A stretch of 59,346 nucleotides of DNA from Thermoguttaceae bacterium (GTDB lineage: Bacteria > Planctomycetota > Planctomycetia > Pirellulales > Thermoguttaceae): NCBI GenBank assembly GCA_017436025.1, contig JAFSDX010000241.1, positions 1 to 59,346 on the forward strand, given 5' to 3'. The translations under genes and the position numbers were made by a program. Below the pieces are notes generated by a model. It did no database searches. It was not told the DNA's origin and was given only the letters and a program-made list of their open reading frames with translations. This document shows, one piece after another, positions 44,216 through 52,839 of the stretch (position 1 is its first letter; every line of letters starts with the position of its first letter).

Positions 44216-44357
44216 TAAAGACGACAACGCAACCTCGCCGCCGTCAAATTGTTAAATTGGGCAAACAACGCCGACTTGTCCGCCTCCGTCGGCGTTCGTA
44301 TAGAGCGCCGCCGACGCAACCTCGCCGCCGTCGAGTTGTTAAAATAGGCCAACCGCC
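44216..44357. repeat. Duplicated spacer segment upstream of LarA-family gene
   Basis: ACGCAACCTCGCCGCCGTC followed by (A/G)A(A/G)TTGTTAAA(T/A)T(T/A)GGC(A/C)AAC occurs twice about 96 bp apart, each ending in the GTTAAAATAGGC-type motif seen before other genes. Confidence 0.7.
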
Positions 44358-44376
44358 GCCGACGGAACGCGCCGAA

Positions 44377-44545
44377 ACGCCGGTCGCTTCCCCGGCGCTC
44401 CGACAAACCGAGCAAGCCGCGTCGACTTTAACGCCGGTCGCTTCCCCGGCGCTCCGACAAACCGAACAAGCCGCGTCGACTTTAACGCCGGTCGCGCTCC
44501 CGCCGCTCCGTTAAATTCGGCAAACCAAATAAACCGCGTCGACTT
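44377..44545. repeat. 54-bp tandem repeat, three copies
   Basis: Units begin with ACGCCGGTCGC at 44377, 44431 and 44485. The first two are identical except for one or two bases; the third diverges in its middle. Each ends AAGCCGCGTCGACTTTA or similar. The last unit runs up to the stop of the 87-aa gene. Confidence 0.9.
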
Positions 44546-44808
44546 TAACGGCGCCCGATTTTGTCGGTAACGTCGTAGAAAATATCGCGGAACTCTTGCG
44601 GCGACACGTCTTCGAGCCGCTTCCCTTTTTTGTCGAGCCGCTCGTTGATTTTGACCGCGGTTTCCTGCATAACGGCGTGCGTCTCCGCGCTTCCTCCGAC
44701 GAGCGTAAAATTTTTGCCGCGCGTCAGCCGTTTGTCGCCGTCGGTGTTGTCCAAGCCGACGCCGAGCATCGCCGCTTTTTTCGGTTTCGGGGGATTCGTT
44801 TGTCTCAT
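44545..44808 (-). CDS. Small conserved-looking protein, 87 aa
   Basis: The ATG at 44808 follows GAGGAT. The sequence (MRQTNPPKPKKAAMLGVGLD..., TRGKNFTLVGGSAETHAVMQETAVKINERL..., EDVSPQEFRDIFYDV) looks like a small cytoplasmic protein that I recall as typical of planctomycete genomes, without assigned function. A basic N-terminus precedes a mixed alpha/beta stretch. It lies 120 bp downstream of the Gfo/Idh gene stop on the same strand and could be its operon partner. Confidence 0.7.
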   Translation of the reverse strand: MRQTNPPKPKKAAMLGVGLDNTDGDKRLTRGKNFTLVGGSAETHAVMQETAVKINERLDKKGKRLEDVSPQEFRDIFYDVTDKIGRR

Positions 44809-44930
44809 TTCGCTATCCTCCTTATTTTCGCTAAATTCCGTCGAAGCGCTCCCGACGTCGACGCGAACGCGTTTCGCCGCCGACTTCGGAACCGCCTCCA
44901 ACGCTATTATACCCGACGGACGCGTTTCGC

Positions 44931-46295
44931 CTAGCCCTTAATTTCGTAACCGGGCCGAGCCGGGCGCGCGATCTCGGCGTTCGCGGCCGCGTCGTCGAAC
45001 TCGAATTTCTCCTGATTCCAGCGCAACGTTTTTCCAACTTTGAGACAAATATTCGCCATATGGCAGATATTCATCCCGTTGACGGTCGACGCGACGTCGG
45101 AAACCGGCTGGACGCCCGCCTCGATCGCCTCGAAGAAATTGCGCATATGGTCGCCGGGCTTTTTCCCTTTAAGGAGTTCGAACTCGATTTCTCGCAACGC
45201 TTCGACGTCTTTCGGCGTCAGCGTTTCGACCGGTTTGCCGGTCAGCCGCCCCCGATTGACGCGGATTCGTCCGAGCGGGCCGGTCAGCAAAACGGCGTTT
45301 TCCCCCGATTTCAAGCGGAGCGTCGCGCCGTCGGCGTACTTCGCCAAGACGTCGAATTCTTCGGCGACGTCGTACCAGCCGGGCGCGTTCGGGAATTTGC
45401 CGGTTCCGGACACCTCGACCGGCGCCTCTCGCCAACGGTCGGTCGCCCAAACGGCGAAGTCGACGTTGTGCCCGCCCCAGTTCGTAATTTCGCCGCCGGA
45501 ATACGCCGACCACCAGCGGAAGTTGTAAAAACAACGCTCGAGGAAGTACTCCGCTTTCGGCGCCGGGCCGAGCCATTTGTCCCAATTCAGCCCCTCCGGA
45601 ACCGGTTGCGGTTTAAAGGGTTTGCGCTCTTCGAAGACGCCGCGACCGCCGATCGACTCGTTCCCCGGGCAAGAGCAAACGACGTCGATTTTGTCGCCGA
45701 GCCGCCCGGAACGGCAAATCGCCGCCGCGCGCAAAAACGTCTCGTTCTCGTCCCGTTGCTGCGAACCGACTTGAACGATCGCGCCGGTTTCGCGGGCGAC
45801 GCGCTCGATCAACCGACTTTCCGCCATCGTCAACGTCAACGGCTTTTCGACGTAAACCGCCTTCCCGGCGCGCATCGCCTCGACGGCGATCTTCGTATGC
45901 CAGTGATCCGGCGTCCCGATCGTTACGACGTCGATCGTCGGGTCTTCGATAATCCGCTCGTAATCCTGAAACGCCGCGCACTTCCCGGGAAAATACGCCG
46001 CAAAACGTTGCGCAAACGGGAGATAAACGTCCGCGCAAGCGACGACGGCGCCGAACTCGCCCGCGCGGCGACCGTTGTGCGTCCCGCGTCCGTCGAACGG
46101 TTCGGCGTTGTCCCAAATTCCGGCGCGGTACTCGCTGACGCCGATCGCGCCGACTTGCAACCGCTCGACCGCGCTCGTTTTCCGCTTCGGTTGCTCGCTC
46201 GAATAAAGATAAGGGGTAAAAATCGGCGCCGCGCAAACCGCCGCGACGGCGGCCCCGCTCTCGCGCAAAAATCGACGTCGCGTCGTTCGTTTCAT
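44931..46295 (-). CDS. Tat-exported Gfo/Idh/MocA-family oxidoreductase
   Basis: GGAGG lies six bases before the ATG. The leader TTRRRFLRESGAAVAAVCAAP is a twin-arginine signal. The NAD(P)-binding Rossmann region follows (LQVGAIGVSEYRAG; family G-x-G-x-x-x slightly altered). The conserved YVEKPLTLTMAES and GSQQRDENETF lie in the dinucleotide/substrate site, and the C-terminal domain contains WWSAYSGGEITNWGGHNVDFAVWA. Such planctomycete enzymes are exported and probably oxidise or reduce sugars with tightly bound cofactor. The ThuA gene lies 350 bp upstream on the same strand, a pairing often seen in sugar-utilisation loci. Confidence 0.92.
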   Translation of the reverse strand: MKRTTRRRFLRESGAAVAAVCAAPIFTPYLYSSEQPKRKTSAVERLQVGAIGVSEYRAGIWDNAEPFDGRGTHNGRRAGEFGAVVACADVYLPFAQRFAAYFPGKCAAFQDYERIIEDPTIDVVTIGTPDHWHTKIAVEAMRAGKAVYVEKPLTLTMAESRLIERVARETGAIVQVGSQQRDENETFLRAAAICRSGRLGDKIDVVCSCPGNESIGGRGVFEERKPFKPQPVPEGLNWDKWLGPAPKAEYFLERCFYNFRWWSAYSGGEITNWGGHNVDFAVWATDRWREAPVEVSGTGKFPNAPGWYDVAEEFDVLAKYADGATLRLKSGENAVLLTGPLGRIRVNRGRLTGKPVETLTPKDVEALREIEFELLKGKKPGDHMRNFFEAIEAGVQPVSDVASTVNGMNICHMANICLKVGKTLRWNQEKFEFDDAAANAEIARPARPGYEIKG

Positions 46296-46371
46296 CGCCG
46301 TCCTCCGCTTTCCCCACTTTGTCGCTTTTACCTATTTTACCTGCGTCAAGGCCAAAACGTCCCCAAATCGC

Positions 46372-46640
46372 CGTCGACGCAACCGAAATTCGCTTCGACT
46401 AACTTCAAGTCGAAACGCTCCGCAACGCCGACGCCCGCAAAGTTCGCCCCGTCTAACTCGCCGGGCGAAACGCTCCAAACGTCGACGTCAACAAAATTCG
46501 CGTCGTCTAACTTTTAACCAAAACGCTCCGCAACGCCGACGCCCGCGAAGTTCGCCGCAACTAACTCGCCGGGCGAAACGCCCAAAACGCCAACGCCGGC
46601 AAAATTCGCGTCGCCTAACTTTTTAACGTTCTCGCGTCGC
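46372..46640 (-). repeat. Imperfect repeats that read as pentapeptide-like peptide
   Basis: Four to five imperfect units occur, with cores GCGAA(C/T)TT(T/C)GC(G/C)GGCGT(C/T)GGCGTT on the minus strand. One minus frame reads KLGDANFAGVGV, GELVAANFAGVGVAERF, KLDDANFVDVDV, GELDGANFAGVGVAERF and KLVEANFGCVDG, a pentapeptide-repeat-like pattern. It has one internal TAA and no start codon. It may be a decayed gene fragment or repeat DNA that happens to read this way. Confidence 0.6.
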
Positions 46641-46642
46641 CG

Positions 46643-47566
46643 CTACTTCGCCGGGTTGCGCAGAACCTCCGCTTGCGGGCAAACTTCCTTCAAGTTCGGC
46701 GTTTCGTCGAGGTCGAGCCCGCCGACGACGTAATTCATCATATCCTTCGCAAGGTTTTGAACGAACGCGGTTTCCCATTCGGCGTTCCCGTGTCCCGGCG
46801 AAATGTAAGCGACGCGGCCCTTCCCTTCGCGGCGAATCCAACACGCCGGGAACGGCGGGCGGTCGTAACAAGCGTTGCGTCCTTCGTTTTTCATCCCCTT
46901 CGTTTCTTGAACGACCAAAACGCGCATATCCGGGGCGAAATTCTTCATGCAGTACCACTCGTCGTAAACCCGCGCTTCCGGAGCGTTAAAGGAGCGGAGG
47001 GTCGGAACGTCGATCGGCTCGACGAAGCGCAACGTCGCCTCCTGCATTTCGCCGTGCGTGATGAAATCGCCGCCGACCATCTTGATATATTCCGTGCGAT
47101 TTTCGATCGGCTGCGTTTCGAAGAGTTCGCCCTTGCATTGCCAAGTGTCGGTCGCGCAATGGATTCCGAGGAAGCCGGTTCCGCCGCGCACCGCTTTGAA
47201 GAGGTTGGCGCGCCCCGTTTCGGAGACCGGCGTCCGGTTCGGGACTTTTACGTCCAAATCGCCGCACGTCATGAAGACGAACGCCGCGTATTGCGACAAA
47301 TCGCCGTCGAAAACGGAGCCGTCCTTGGTGCAGTCGACCTCGTATCCGAGCGACTCGCCGAGTTTTTTGACGATTTTCGCCGCTTTGCTCGTTCCGTCCG
47401 CTTCGTCGACGGTCGGCGGGTGTTCCCATTCGGTCGAGAGGTCGAAATAGAGGATTTTGCGTCCTTTTTTCTCCGACTCGGCGGCGAAACTCGCCGTTTC
47501 GAGCGCGCCCAACCCCAACGTCAAGCCGACGGCGCCGACGCCGCGAATGAAATCCCGTCTTTGCAT
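46643..47566 (-). CDS. Exported ThuA-domain protein
   Basis: GAGGAAAAC precedes the ATG. The leader MQRRDFIRGVGAVGLTLGLGAL is Tat-like. The ThuA fold (glutamine-amidotransferase-like) shows YAAFVFMTCGDLD, GGTGFLGIHCATDTW, EYIKMVGGDFITHGEMQEATLRFV, DEWYCMKNF and GKGRVAYISPGHGNAEW. ThuA proteins are associated with trehalose/disaccharide 3-keto metabolism alongside Gfo/Idh and DUF1080 proteins; this window has one of each. 307 aa is typical. It lies upstream of the Gfo/Idh gene on the same strand. Confidence 0.92.
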   Translation of the reverse strand: MQRRDFIRGVGAVGLTLGLGALETASFAAESEKKGRKILYFDLSTEWEHPPTVDEADGTSKAAKIVKKLGESLGYEVDCTKDGSVFDGDLSQYAAFVFMTCGDLDVKVPNRTPVSETGRANLFKAVRGGTGFLGIHCATDTWQCKGELFETQPIENRTEYIKMVGGDFITHGEMQEATLRFVEPIDVPTLRSFNAPEARVYDEWYCMKNFAPDMRVLVVQETKGMKNEGRNACYDRPPFPACWIRREGKGRVAYISPGHGNAEWETAFVQNLAKDMMNYVVGGLDLDETPNLKEVCPQAEVLRNPAK

Positions 47567-47973
47567 CTCGTTTTCCTCTCGTTAACCGTTTAACGCGCCA
47601 AAAACAAAAATACGACGCGTTCCCAAATTTCCGCTCTTAAAAACCGTTCGACGTCCGTTCGTTCCGCCGACGTCGCCCCGATTATAAACGATTTCCGGGC
47701 GCGTTTCAAGAAAATAAAAAGCCGCCGACCGAAATTTTCCCAAAAACTTTGCCCGCCGAAGGCGGTTTTACCCGCGCTACCGCGCGAACTCGGTTTCCGC
47801 TCCCGTCGGGCGTTTAAACGGCGTTTTTGGGGGCTAGCCGCAAATGTCGCGATTTAGGGAATTGCGGTTTAAAACGTTGTTGTGAAAACAGTTGCGGGCT
47901 TTGCCGCGTTCCGGTCGGTTTCGATTGATTCCGACGCGTTCCGTTAGGCGACGCAACCGTTTTCGCAACCTTT
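47567..47973. other. Presumed edge of the accessory island
   Basis: Codon-like CGTCG texture fades near 47700 and the DNA becomes mixed. No tRNA and no obvious direct-repeat attachment site is seen. The stretch lies downstream of the integrase, where one attachment end would be expected. Confidence 0.4.
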
Positions 47974-49078
47974 TTACGATTTCGCCAATGCTTTGGCAAA
48001 GTCGTCGTCGAGCAGATGTAAATAATGGCGTCGCGCCGTCGTCGCCGTGTGCCCAATCCACTCCGATTCCGCGACTTCGTTAAATTCGCGGTAAATTTCG
48101 TTCGACCGGCTCGCTCGCAAATTTTGAACCAAACGCGCCCAAACCGGTATCCAGAGAACGGCGCAAAGATTCTTGATCGCGTTGTAAACGCTTTGTTTAT
48201 CGCGACGTTTGACGACGATAAAATCATGGACGCGGCTTTCGGAACGCAAGAACTCCAATTCTCGCCGGAGTTCCGCAAACAACGGAATAATCCGCCGATC
48301 CTTGCCGCTGCGTTCCGTCTTCGGCGACCGAACGATAAAACGCTCGGCGGTCCAATCGACGTCTTCCCAACGCGCTTCGAACGCTTCGCTGAGTCGCAAA
48401 CCGCCGATTCGATAGAACGCCAACAAAACGCGAAGCTCTGCGTCGTCGCAACCGTCGATTAAGCGGCGGTAGGTTTCCAGCGAGACGAACGTTTCCTTCT
48501 TTTTGTTCGAAAACGAGCCTTTTGGAACCGGAAAACGGGTTGCTCGAAACGTAACCGAGCGACTTGCACCAAGAATAAACTCGGGACATTGCTTTCAAAA
48601 TTCCGGCTCGCGTCGCTTCCGAAAAGTCGGCGTCAAGCTTCGTCTTGAACCGAACGACGTCGGCGACTTCGAGCCGCGACGCTCGTTGGGCAAAGTCGAG
48701 ACGTTGCGCCGATTGGCGAAAACGAACGCGCTTTCCGTCGAGCGTCGCCGGTTTCATCGACGAACTTTCCGCTTCCATATACAACTCGATCAATTCGCCG
48801 ATCGAAACGTTTTTATTGGTCGCGATCAAACCGGCGCGACCGAGCCGCTCGCGGAGTCTGTCGTCGATATTTTCGAGCCACGCCATCACGCGACGATCGA
48901 GCGGCGCGTCGAATTCGCGAGCCGTCGCCAATTCGTCGACGTAAAGACTCGTTTCTTTAGCGACGCGTTTGGTATATTTTGCGTTGAGGAAAACGGAACG
49001 CCGAACGCCGCCGAGCGAAAACTGGATTACGTAAGCGGTCTTGCCGTTCTTTCTTTTTCTATCTTGCAAACTCGCCAT
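47974..49078 (-). pseudogene. Tyrosine recombinase/integrase, frameshifted
   Basis: The first frame (49078 to about 48510) gives an N-terminal SAM-like arm-binding region (MASLQDRKRKNGKTAYVIQF..., SIGELIELYMEAESSSMK) up to SSNPFSGSKRLVF. The continuation KKKETFVSLETYRRLIDGC and the catalytic domain are one base out of phase and run to 47974. The catalytic part has the first Arg in GIGGLRLSEAF-type sequence (RIGGLRLSEAFEARW), Lys in SPKTERSGK, NLRASR in place of HxxR, IGHT, and the Tyr in RRHYLHL. This matches a planctomycete integrase type. Joined, it is about 367 aa. The shift lies beside a run of five As, so it is either a genuine inactivation or a sequence error. Confidence 0.85.
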
Positions 49079-49127
49079 AAACTACCTACCTTTCCATAAA
49101 AGCGGCGGCCAGAAAGGTTGCGACCGC

Positions 49128-49155
49128 TGTATATCCGATCGCGTTAAAAAGTCAA
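49128..49155 (-). promoter_or_regulatory. Integrase promoter
   Basis: On the minus strand TTGACT (49155-49150) and TATACA (49133-49128) have a 16-bp spacer, 50 bp before the integrase ATG. Confidence 0.65.
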
Positions 49156-49198
49156 GAGGCCGCGTCGCCGATTCGAGCGGTTCCGACGTCGACCAATA

Positions 49199-49231
49199 GT
49201 GAGCGCGACTCAAAAGTCGAAAGATTGAAAC
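49199..49231 (+). repeat. Solitary CRISPR-repeat-like sequence
   Basis: A 33-bp stretch contains the hairpin CGACT-CAAA-AGTCG and ends GATTGAAAC, the 3' end typical of many type I/III CRISPR repeats. No second copy, array or cas gene is present in the window, so this may be coincidence. The rest of 49157-49532 holds no gene; three loose ACGTT(A/G)(G/A)ATTCCA motifs occur at 49348-49460. Confidence 0.25.
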
Positions 49232-49532
49232 GAGCGGGAAACGCGATTGCGTCCGAAGATTGCCGGATAAGCGGAAGAAGGCTAAACTTGCGAAAGCGCG
49301 CCGCCGGCGTCGATTTTGACGCGCCGTTAAATCGTTTTTACGTTGGATTCCACCCCGCGGAGGCGCGTTAGACGGGGTTCACGTTAGATTCCGCTTGCCG
49401 CCGAAACGGGACGAGCGGCGTTTCCGGCGTCGCGTTAAATTCGTTTAACGTTAAATTCCAACCGCCGACGGAACGATTGCGAAAATTTGCCGACGAAGAA
49501 AAAGACAAGCGTTTTCGCCGCGCTTTCTTCCC

Positions 49533-49561
49533 TTGCTTCGAGTCGCGCCGTTCGCTATAAT
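49533..49561 (+). promoter_or_regulatory. Promoter of the RhuM-family gene
   Basis: TTGCTT (49533-49538) and TATAAT (49556-49561) with a 17-bp spacer, 63 bp before the ATG. Confidence 0.7.
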
Positions 49562-49624
49562 AGCGCCGTCCGCCGCCGTCGCGACGGTTCCGGCCCGCCC
49601 AACGCAACGAAACGAGGAAGCGCA

Positions 49625-50641
49625 ATGAACGACGATTTCCGGTTTTTGATTTACCGCTCCGCCGAAGAAGATTTGTCGGTAAACGCCGTCGTTAAAGACG
49701 ATACAATCTGGCTTACGCAGAAGGCGATGGCCGAACTGTTCGGCGTCGACCGCTCGGCGATTACGAAACATCTGCGCAACATTTTTGACGAAGGCGAGTT
49801 AGAAGCCGAAGCAGTATGTGCCAAATTTGCACATACTGCCGAAGACGGCAAAACCTACAACGTCGCATTCTATTCGCTCGACGCGATCATCTCCGTCGGC
49901 TATCGGGTCAACTCGCGCCGCGCGACGCGCTTTCGCATTTGGGCGACCGGCGTTCTTAAAGAGTTTATGATTAAAGGTTTCGCGCTCGACGACGAACGGC
50001 TCAAAAACGGTCGAGCGTTCGGCAAAGACTTTTTCCGCGAATTACTCGAACGCGTTCGCTCGATCCGCGCTAGCGAACGCCGTATCTGGTTGCAGATCAC
50101 CGATATTTTCGCCGAATGTAGCGTCGACTACGACCCTAAGTCGCCGATTACCAACGACTTTTACGCGATGGTTCAAAATAAGTTCCACTATGCGATCGTC
50201 GGAGCGACCGCCGCCGAAATCGTTTACGCGAACGCCGATCGCGCCAAGGAAAATATGGGCTTGACGACGTGGAAGAACTCGCCGAACGGTCGCATTCTGA
50301 AATCGGACGTTACGGTCGCGAAAAATTACCTGACGGAAGCGGAGATTCGGCGGCTCGAACGCTTGGTTTCGAGCTTTTTCGATTATATCGAAGACCTGAT
50401 CGAACGCGAAAACGCCTTCACGATGGAAGCCTTCGCCGCGAGCGTCGACAAGTTCCTCGCGTTCCGCGAATACAAGATTCTGCCCGACAAAGGCCGAATC
50501 TCGAAGCGTCAAGCGGATAAAAAAGCCGTCGCGGAGTACGACGCGTTCAACAAAACGCAAAAAATCGACTCCGACTTCGAAAAGCGCCTCGCCGCGCAAA
50601 ACCGCCCGACGCGCCGCAAACGCAAAAAAGACGACGAATGA
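49625..50641 (+). CDS. RhuM-family protein
   Basis: GAGGAAG precedes the ATG. The 338-aa protein shows the RhuM layout: IWLTQKAMAELFGVDRSAITKHLRNIFDEGEL (helix-turn-helix-like N-terminus), NVAFYSLDAIISVGYRVNSRRATRFRIWATGVLKEFMIKGFALDDERLKNG, and a C-terminal DNA/partner region ending in a basic tail (RPTRRKRKKDDE). RhuM was named in a Salmonella pathogenicity island. Homologues sit in mobile and defence islands and in toxin/antitoxin-like contexts, but the biochemical role is not settled. It lies divergent to the integrase with its own promoter. An 11-bp perfect inverted repeat lies inside the coding sequence. Confidence 0.93.
   Translation: MNDDFRFLIYRSAEEDLSVNAVVKDDTIWLTQKAMAELFGVDRSAITKHLRNIFDEGELEAEAVCAKFAHTAEDGKTYNVAFYSLDAIISVGYRVNSRRATRFRIWATGVLKEFMIKGFALDDERLKNGRAFGKDFFRELLERVRSIRASERRIWLQITDIFAECSVDYDPKSPITNDFYAMVQNKFHYAIVGATAAEIVYANADRAKENMGLTTWKNSPNGRILKSDVTVAKNYLTEAEIRRLERLVSSFFDYIEDLIERENAFTMEAFAASVDKFLAFREYKILPDKGRISKRQADKKAVAEYDAFNKTQKIDSDFEKRLAAQNRPTRRKRKKDDE
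49811..49839 (+). repeat. Perfect 11-bp inverted repeat within the RhuM gene
   Basis: GCAGTATGTGC and GCACATACTGC flank CAAATTT. The segment encodes AVCAKFAHTA and uses codons rare in the flanking gene (GTA, TGT, GCA, CAT, ACT). Confidence 0.9.
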
Positions 50642-51095
50642 ACGTCGCCCTCGTCGCGCCTGTTCGAGCGCCGGGCCGACGTCGACGTTTGCGCGGCGCG
50701 CTTTCGCTTGCTTGGAACGAAAGTTTGACCGCCGAAGCGGAGCGTCGAACGTCGACTTTTTGACGTCGCGTCGTTTTCTCAAAAGTCCAAAAAAATTTCG
50801 CCGTTTTTCGACGCGATTTTGGAGGGGCCGATTTTTCGCTTTTCCCCAATCGCCGCGAGCGTCTCGACGGCGCGTTTCGCCAAGCGTCGACGTTTCCTTG
50901 TCGTCGGCGCGACGTCCGGTTTCGTTCGCGACGCGACGCTCTCCGGCGCCCCGGGCCTTGAGTCGCGTCGAAAATTGGGGGCCTTGACGACGCCCAATCG
51001 TCGCCCCGTTAAGGCGGAAGCGTCGCAAAAGCGCGCCAACTTTCTTTATTTACGCGCCTTTTTATTGGTAACGTCTCTAATGAAAACTTGTGTTC
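50642..51095. other. Spacer between RhuM and DUF3800 genes
   Basis: No credible gene and no clear terminator. The right end turns A+T-rich abruptly at about 51040, where the DUF3800 unit begins. Confidence 0.45.
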
Positions 51096-52250
51096 TTATC
51101 TTTCGTTATTTGCAATCAACTCTTTTAAACCTAAATCTTCTATCCTTTCCGCTAAATTAACCCTGCCGTTTGTTCCTACTTTTATTAAGTTATGACATTT
51201 AATAAGCCGCGAAATCATTGGGCTTATTGTTTTTTCGCTATTTGCGACAAAGTCGTTAAGTTCTTGTTCGCGCGCAGGTATTTTGTAACCGCGTGGCGAA
51301 CTGGCGATAATTACACCGCTGTCGCGCATTGGAGCAATTATTTCTGTTTTAAAATATCTTGCCGAAATCTCTTCAAATCCGGCGTAAGCCAAATGCCCAA
51401 TAAGTTCCTTAGATTGAATGTAGTTTCTTAAATCGTTGTTTAAAAATCTGAAAGCCAGATATTTAAGCGTGAGAACTTGTTGTTTTCTTACCTCGTCGCC
51501 GTCGTCTTCATAAGTGGAAATAAATCTATCGACTTGCCGCAAACAAATTTCGGCAATTTCCGCGTCATATTTTTTAGCAAGTGGATTATTCACGTTAAAA
51601 GCTTTAGTTGTGAGCGGATAATTGCACAGGCGAAGAGTCTTTTCACGCAATATTTTCTTCCAGTCGATCGTGTTGTCTGGCCGATACGAAGCGGCGAGCG
51701 TCCCCGCAATTAAATCCGCTAACTGAATCAATACGTCTTGCGCGCTATTCTGAAAAACAAATTTAAAGACGCCCAATAAATCGCGCTTTTTTTCATTTGC
51801 TTTTACATACGCGCTGAAACTTTGCATATAATCGCTGCCGCCGATTTCGTCGGCAACTACCGTTAAATTAGCGAACGCGCACGAGAGTTCTTTATGAACA
51901 ATATTGTTCAAGAATTTATAGAACGACGTCTTGTAATGCAGTCCGCGGTAGTCTAACATTTTCGATTTATCGAAAACTACGGCGAAGATTTTAAACGGCA
52001 ACGGTATAACGGCGTTAAGAATATTTTTCCGTCTATTATTATTCTTTCCAATTTTGCTCGATTTGATTTCGCCCGTTTGAAAAAATTGTTTTCGTACTTT
52101 TTCAACTTCTTCGCGCAAATTAGCGACGTCGTCCGATTCAACAATGATAGCGGTTACGACGAAAAAACGAGAATTTCCATCTTTATCAAAATCCCAACCA
52201 TGGCTTCCGGATTCGTCGACAAACGCAAAATATTCTTTCACTTTTTTCAT
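51096..52250 (-). CDS. DUF3800 protein (RNase H-like fold), 384 aa
   Basis: The ATG at 52250 (MKKVKEYFAFVDESG) is chosen over an in-frame TTG nine bases upstream. DUF3800 features are AFVDESGSHGWD with the first catalytic Asp, FFVVTAIIV, DKSKMLDYRGLHYKTSFYKFL, LTVVADEIGG and VLIQLADLIAGTLAASYR. The last is the conserved end of the RNase H-like core. About 130 further residues (IDRFISTYEDDG... to RIEDLGLKELIANNER) form a helical extension that looks like winged-helix DNA-binding modules (GVIIASSPRGYKIP, MISRLIKCHNLIKV). The gene is clearly richer in A+T than its neighbours and uses different codons, suggesting recent acquisition. DUF3800 proteins often occur in defence islands. Confidence 0.88.
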   Translation of the reverse strand: MKKVKEYFAFVDESGSHGWDFDKDGNSRFFVVTAIIVESDDVANLREEVEKVRKQFFQTGEIKSSKIGKNNNRRKNILNAVIPLPFKIFAVVFDKSKMLDYRGLHYKTSFYKFLNNIVHKELSCAFANLTVVADEIGGSDYMQSFSAYVKANEKKRDLLGVFKFVFQNSAQDVLIQLADLIAGTLAASYRPDNTIDWKKILREKTLRLCNYPLTTKAFNVNNPLAKKYDAEIAEICLRQVDRFISTYEDDGDEVRKQQVLTLKYLAFRFLNNDLRNYIQSKELIGHLAYAGFEEISARYFKTEIIAPMRDSGVIIASSPRGYKIPAREQELNDFVANSEKTISPMISRLIKCHNLIKVGTNGRVNLAERIEDLGLKELIANNER

Positions 52251-52839
52251 TTTCAGCAAATATCCTACGACCGCTGTTTTATACTTTTCGCCTTCAAACG
52301 TACTTTTCTTGACGCGTCGTTTAATTAAACGCTTGTTGGCCCTAGCGCCTTTCTCTTTTTCCGACCGTTATGCAACAGCGACGCCAAAAGCCAAAATTGA
52401 AAGATTTAATGCATTTTTTCTAGATAAGAAACTGAAAAACGAGGATTTGCGAAGGAAAACGACTTTAAAATTGCGCAAGACTTCTGCCAAAATGGCATTT
52501 TCCTTTTGAAAACGACAGCCGTTAACCTAAATTGGCAGTGAGACAATTCGTAGAGGTTGTTTGTTGTTTTGACAACATTCGCTTGGGGATTCCGGGGAAT
52601 TTTGGCGAGTTACCAGTCTCGTAACTTATCGCCGCTTTTTCCCAAGCCGATAGGGAGGTCGTATTTTTATGTCAATCGCTCGACTTCGGCAAGTCTGCGT
52701 CCGCCGACGCGCCGTTGCCGCCTCAAGAAAAAAACTAACGACGGAAGCGGAGCGTTCGGCGGAAGCGTTCGACTTTGCGCGGCGCGGCGCGGGGCGCGTA
52801 ACGTTGGCCCCGTTTTCGAGCCCCGACCGGTCAAACGCG
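52251..52839. other. Spacer of mixed composition
   Basis: No gene is supported. The left 300 bp is A+T-rich like the DUF3800 gene; the right part returns to host-like composition. The small inverted repeat AAAATG-G-CATTTT lies at about 52492. Confidence 0.45.

Noticed and set aside
48500..48530. Programmed frameshift in the integrase
   Set aside because: The frame change is +1 relative to the N-terminal part, and the site is not an A_AAA_AAG-type slippery heptamer, so programming is not supported.
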